DNA from: Bacteroides intestinalis DSM 17393
GTDB lineage: Bacteria; Bacteroidota; Bacteroidia; Bacteroidales; Bacteroidaceae
Direction: 5' to 3'
Assembly (NCBI RefSeq): GCF_000172175.1
Contig: NZ_ABJL02000008.1
Span: 1,178,001-1,242,000 of the forward strand
DNA: 64,000 bases
Part shown: positions 62,179 through 64,000 of the stretch, piece by piece
How positions within the stretch are numbered: position 1 is the stretch's first letter
Layout of the letters: each line of letters begins with the position of its first letter
Program-made: the position numbers and the translations under genes
Notes under the pieces: model-generated
Told to the model about the DNA's origin: nothing
The model's input: the letters and a program-made list of their open reading frames with translations, nothing else
The model's database searches: none

Positions 62179-63165
62179 CTAATTCTTGCTAAATTTATGT
62201 TTTAAATCCGAAAACAACACATACAAGGAAAGTGCATGCAATTTAACAGCCCAATAATAAAGTTTCAAATGTAGAGGAACTTTATTGTTAAATAGAAAAT
62301 TCTTTGAATCCAGCTCTGGGTAGATAGAATACCATATCATACGGGTATTTTTATCGCGTACTTGAGTTGAAAAATTTGCTCTACAATACAATTTCAAGAT
62401 TAATAGAACATCTAAATTCTTTTCAAGTACATTTTCACGTTCAAAGAACTTCTCGACGATATTTATATTAGCACAGTGCTGTTCTTTTCTTAATAAATAC
62501 TTATCAAGCCCAATCTCTTTTGTAATAGAGTTTAAGTTTACATAATAATAATACAATGGTTCACCAATATAAGCAAATCGCTGGGCATAATAGATTTGCT
62601 GAATCATTATCGCAAAATCCTCTCCATTATTAGCTGTCGGATAAATTATCTGATTGTTAGAAATAATACTCCTCCTCACTAATCCACCACATAAACTCCA
62701 TAACATTCTACCGACAATTATCAACAGAACATTTTCCTTATTTAAAGTATCTAAATTGTTATGAATGTGCGAATAATTAACCCCATCAGTAGTGTAAAAT
62801 TCACAAAACACAATATCACTATTGGTTTCAATCGCCCTTCTCCACATTTTATCATACATTTCCACATCTACCCAATCATCACCATCACAATGAATTATAT
62901 AGTCACCAGTAGCCAGTTGCATTCCATACTTTCGAGCGGCAGCCTGTCCACTATTTACCAATAGTTTTACAATTCGTGTCTGTTCTCTTCTTTGAGGATA
63001 TTGTTCTAAAACTTCTTGTAAAACTCCTATTGAATTATCTTTTGTACAATCATCTACAAATATATACTCTATATCATCCAAGGTCTGTTCAAATAGACTT
63101 CGAGCACAACGAGAAATATACTTTTCCACACCATATACAGGTATTATCACACTAACTTTTGGCAT
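62179..63165 (-). CDS. Family 2 glycosyltransferase
   Basis: A 328-residue GT-A enzyme from the ATG at 63165: VSVIIPVYGVEKYISRCARSL at the start, FVDDCTKDNS, GDYIIHCDGDDWVD (metal-binding DGDD). The frame can be read eight codons further up only from a TTG. The C-terminal half (about 210-325) is helical with basic residues, perhaps membrane-associated. It abuts the polymerase gene. Confidence 0.85.
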   Translation of the reverse strand: MPKVSVIIPVYGVEKYISRCARSLFEQTLDDIEYIFVDDCTKDNSIGVLQEVLEQYPQRREQTRIVKLLVNSGQAAARKYGMQLATGDYIIHCDGDDWVDVEMYDKMWRRAIETNSDIVFCEFYTTDGVNYSHIHNNLDTLNKENVLLIIVGRMLWSLCGGLVRRSIISNNQIIYPTANNGEDFAIMIQQIYYAQRFAYIGEPLYYYYVNLNSITKEIGLDKYLLRKEQHCANINIVEKFFERENVLEKNLDVLLILKLYCRANFSTQVRDKNTRMIWYSIYPELDSKNFLFNNKVPLHLKLYYWAVKLHALSLYVLFSDLKHKFSKN

Positions 63166-63265
63166 ATATAGTTTTTTTTCTAATTTCAAATAATTTTCAG
63201 GTAAATTAGAAAGGATGTATTTTAATTCCCAATATAAAGTACCTCACAGGATATGCTTATCACCG

Positions 63266-64000
63266 TTAGCGAGCCTCTTTCAAATGCCTCTCCATAAAAC
63301 TAATAGACAGATATCTCCAATCATTCAAAATTTTATTTACCTCAGTATAATCTATAGGCTTTAAGTGCTCTTCTAACAAGTCATTAGTAGTAGAAATCAA
63401 GCGGTTTTCCAACCCCAAAACACTTAATAATGAAATAAATCTTGAAGATCCTCTCTTAGAATTCAAAATAGCTACAAACGGTTTATTAAAAATAATGGAG
63501 AACACGGTTCCATGAAAGGAATCAGTCACTACAAACTGAGCATCACGAAAACCTGCCACCCACCGGGATACAGACGGATAGATACATTCCGATACATTAC
63601 TTTCTACAACATTGGAAAAGTACTTTACAGCCCCATTCTCACAAGAAGTCAGATGTAAAGCCTCCCCTACCCTTTGAATGATATCATTTTTCTCCTGTGT
63701 TCTGTCCAACACATAAGTAAGAAGTATATTTTCCGAACAGGGCTTATCCTCTTCTTCTATCAATTTCAAATAATCATCCTTACTTAAAAGCATTGTCGGA
63801 TCTAAAACATGAACCGCATCCATCTTAAAATAATCTCGGCAAAGATGTACACCAGACTTTTCCCTAACAGAAACCGCATCAAATAATTTAATAGACTCAG
63901 ACGCTATTTTCATATCCATTTTTGAATACTCATTCAAATCATCTGTACCAAATGACGCAGCATAAGCTATACGCTTCACATTTATAGCCTTTGTAAAAGA
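63266..64000 (-). CDS. Polysaccharide pyruvyl transferase family protein, C-terminal part (cut by window end)
   Basis: The frame stays open to the right window edge, so the 5' end is missing; the first in-frame GTG at 63979 is internal. At least 244 residues are visible: RIAYAASFGTDD, SVREKSG, HVLDPTMLL, FVVTDSFHGTVFSIIFNKPF and SSRFISLLSVLGL, the known C-terminal pattern of the PF04230 family. Members add pyruvate ketals from phosphoenolpyruvate to sugars, or act as transferases in polymer synthesis. 76-100 bp of AT-rich gap separate it from the GT2 gene. Confidence 0.85.
   Translation of the reverse strand, partial: SFTKAINVKRIAYAASFGTDDLNEYSKMDMKIASESIKLFDAVSVREKSGVHLCRDYFKMDAVHVLDPTMLLSKDDYLKLIEEEDKPCSENILLTYVLDRTQEKNDIIQRVGEALHLTSCENGAVKYFSNVVESNVSECIYPSVSRWVAGFRDAQFVVTDSFHGTVFSIIFNKPFVAILNSKRGSSRFISLLSVLGLENRLISTTNDLLEEHLKPIDYTEVNKILNDWRYLSISFMERHLKEAR

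Overview
The window looks like chromosome of a gut-type Bacteroides (species not determined). The evidence is two giant hybrid two-component regulators (HTCS), many secreted and lipoprotein glycoside hydrolases and polysaccharide lyases, promoters of the Bacteroidota type (TAnnTTTG), and an undecaprenyl-linked capsule/O-antigen type locus. Almost every gene is on the minus strand, so units read right to left; the only clear plus-strand gene is a PepD-type dipeptidase. No tRNA, rRNA, insertion sequence or CRISPR was seen.

Right part (about 53.5-64 kb): the downstream end of a surface polysaccharide locus, with a pyruvyl transferase (cut by the window edge), glycosyltransferases, a Wzy-like polymerase, sugar-nucleotide epimerases, GDP-mannose dehydratase and a WecA/MraY-type initiating transferase. 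A ParE-type toxin/antitoxin pair with its own promoter closes it. Next come pepD (plus strand) and a Skp/OmpH-like lipoprotein gene with a small membrane-protein gene (50.2-52.9 kb).

Middle (30.2-50.0 kb): a carbohydrate-degradation block in two apparent transcription units. Unit 1 (50048 to 44189) encodes a PL6 lyase, a GH28-like beta-helix protein and a membrane-anchored DUF362 protein, and ends in a strong terminator. Unit 2 (44071 to 30211) encodes a second DUF362 protein, GH28, a GH97 broken by one in-frame amber codon, an intact GH97, GH31, GH36 and a six-hairpin glycosidase-like protein. An HTCS gene follows (25790-29899), preceded by a 22-bp-period operator-like array.

Centre-left (10.9-25.6 kb): the most unusual part. 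One operon (25598 to 14091) combines a diheme cytochrome peroxidase-like beta-propeller protein, a chorismatase (FkbO/Hyg5)-like protein, a cupin lipoprotein, a VOC protein, DhaK, DhaL, an LsrF homologue, a PQQ-like propeller protein and a 1330-residue HzsA-like c-type cytochrome with a C-terminal SUMF1 domain. After an intervening terminator come a DAHP synthase lacking its chorismate mutase domain and a fused ResB-CcsA cytochrome c assembly protein. Together they suggest a periplasmic heme-c redox chain coupled to cytosolic phosphorylation and cleavage of a small carbonyl compound; the substrate is unknown.

Left (1-10.6 kb): a second HTCS unit (GH105 then HTCS, driven from a region with five 22-bp-spaced palindromes), then a terminator, then GH88, GH2, an alginate-lyase-family protein and the start of an unidentified secreted protein that runs off the edge. 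GH88 and GH105 act on the unsaturated uronic acid ends made by lyases, so this side targets a uronate-containing polysaccharide. No SusC/SusD pair lies inside the window.
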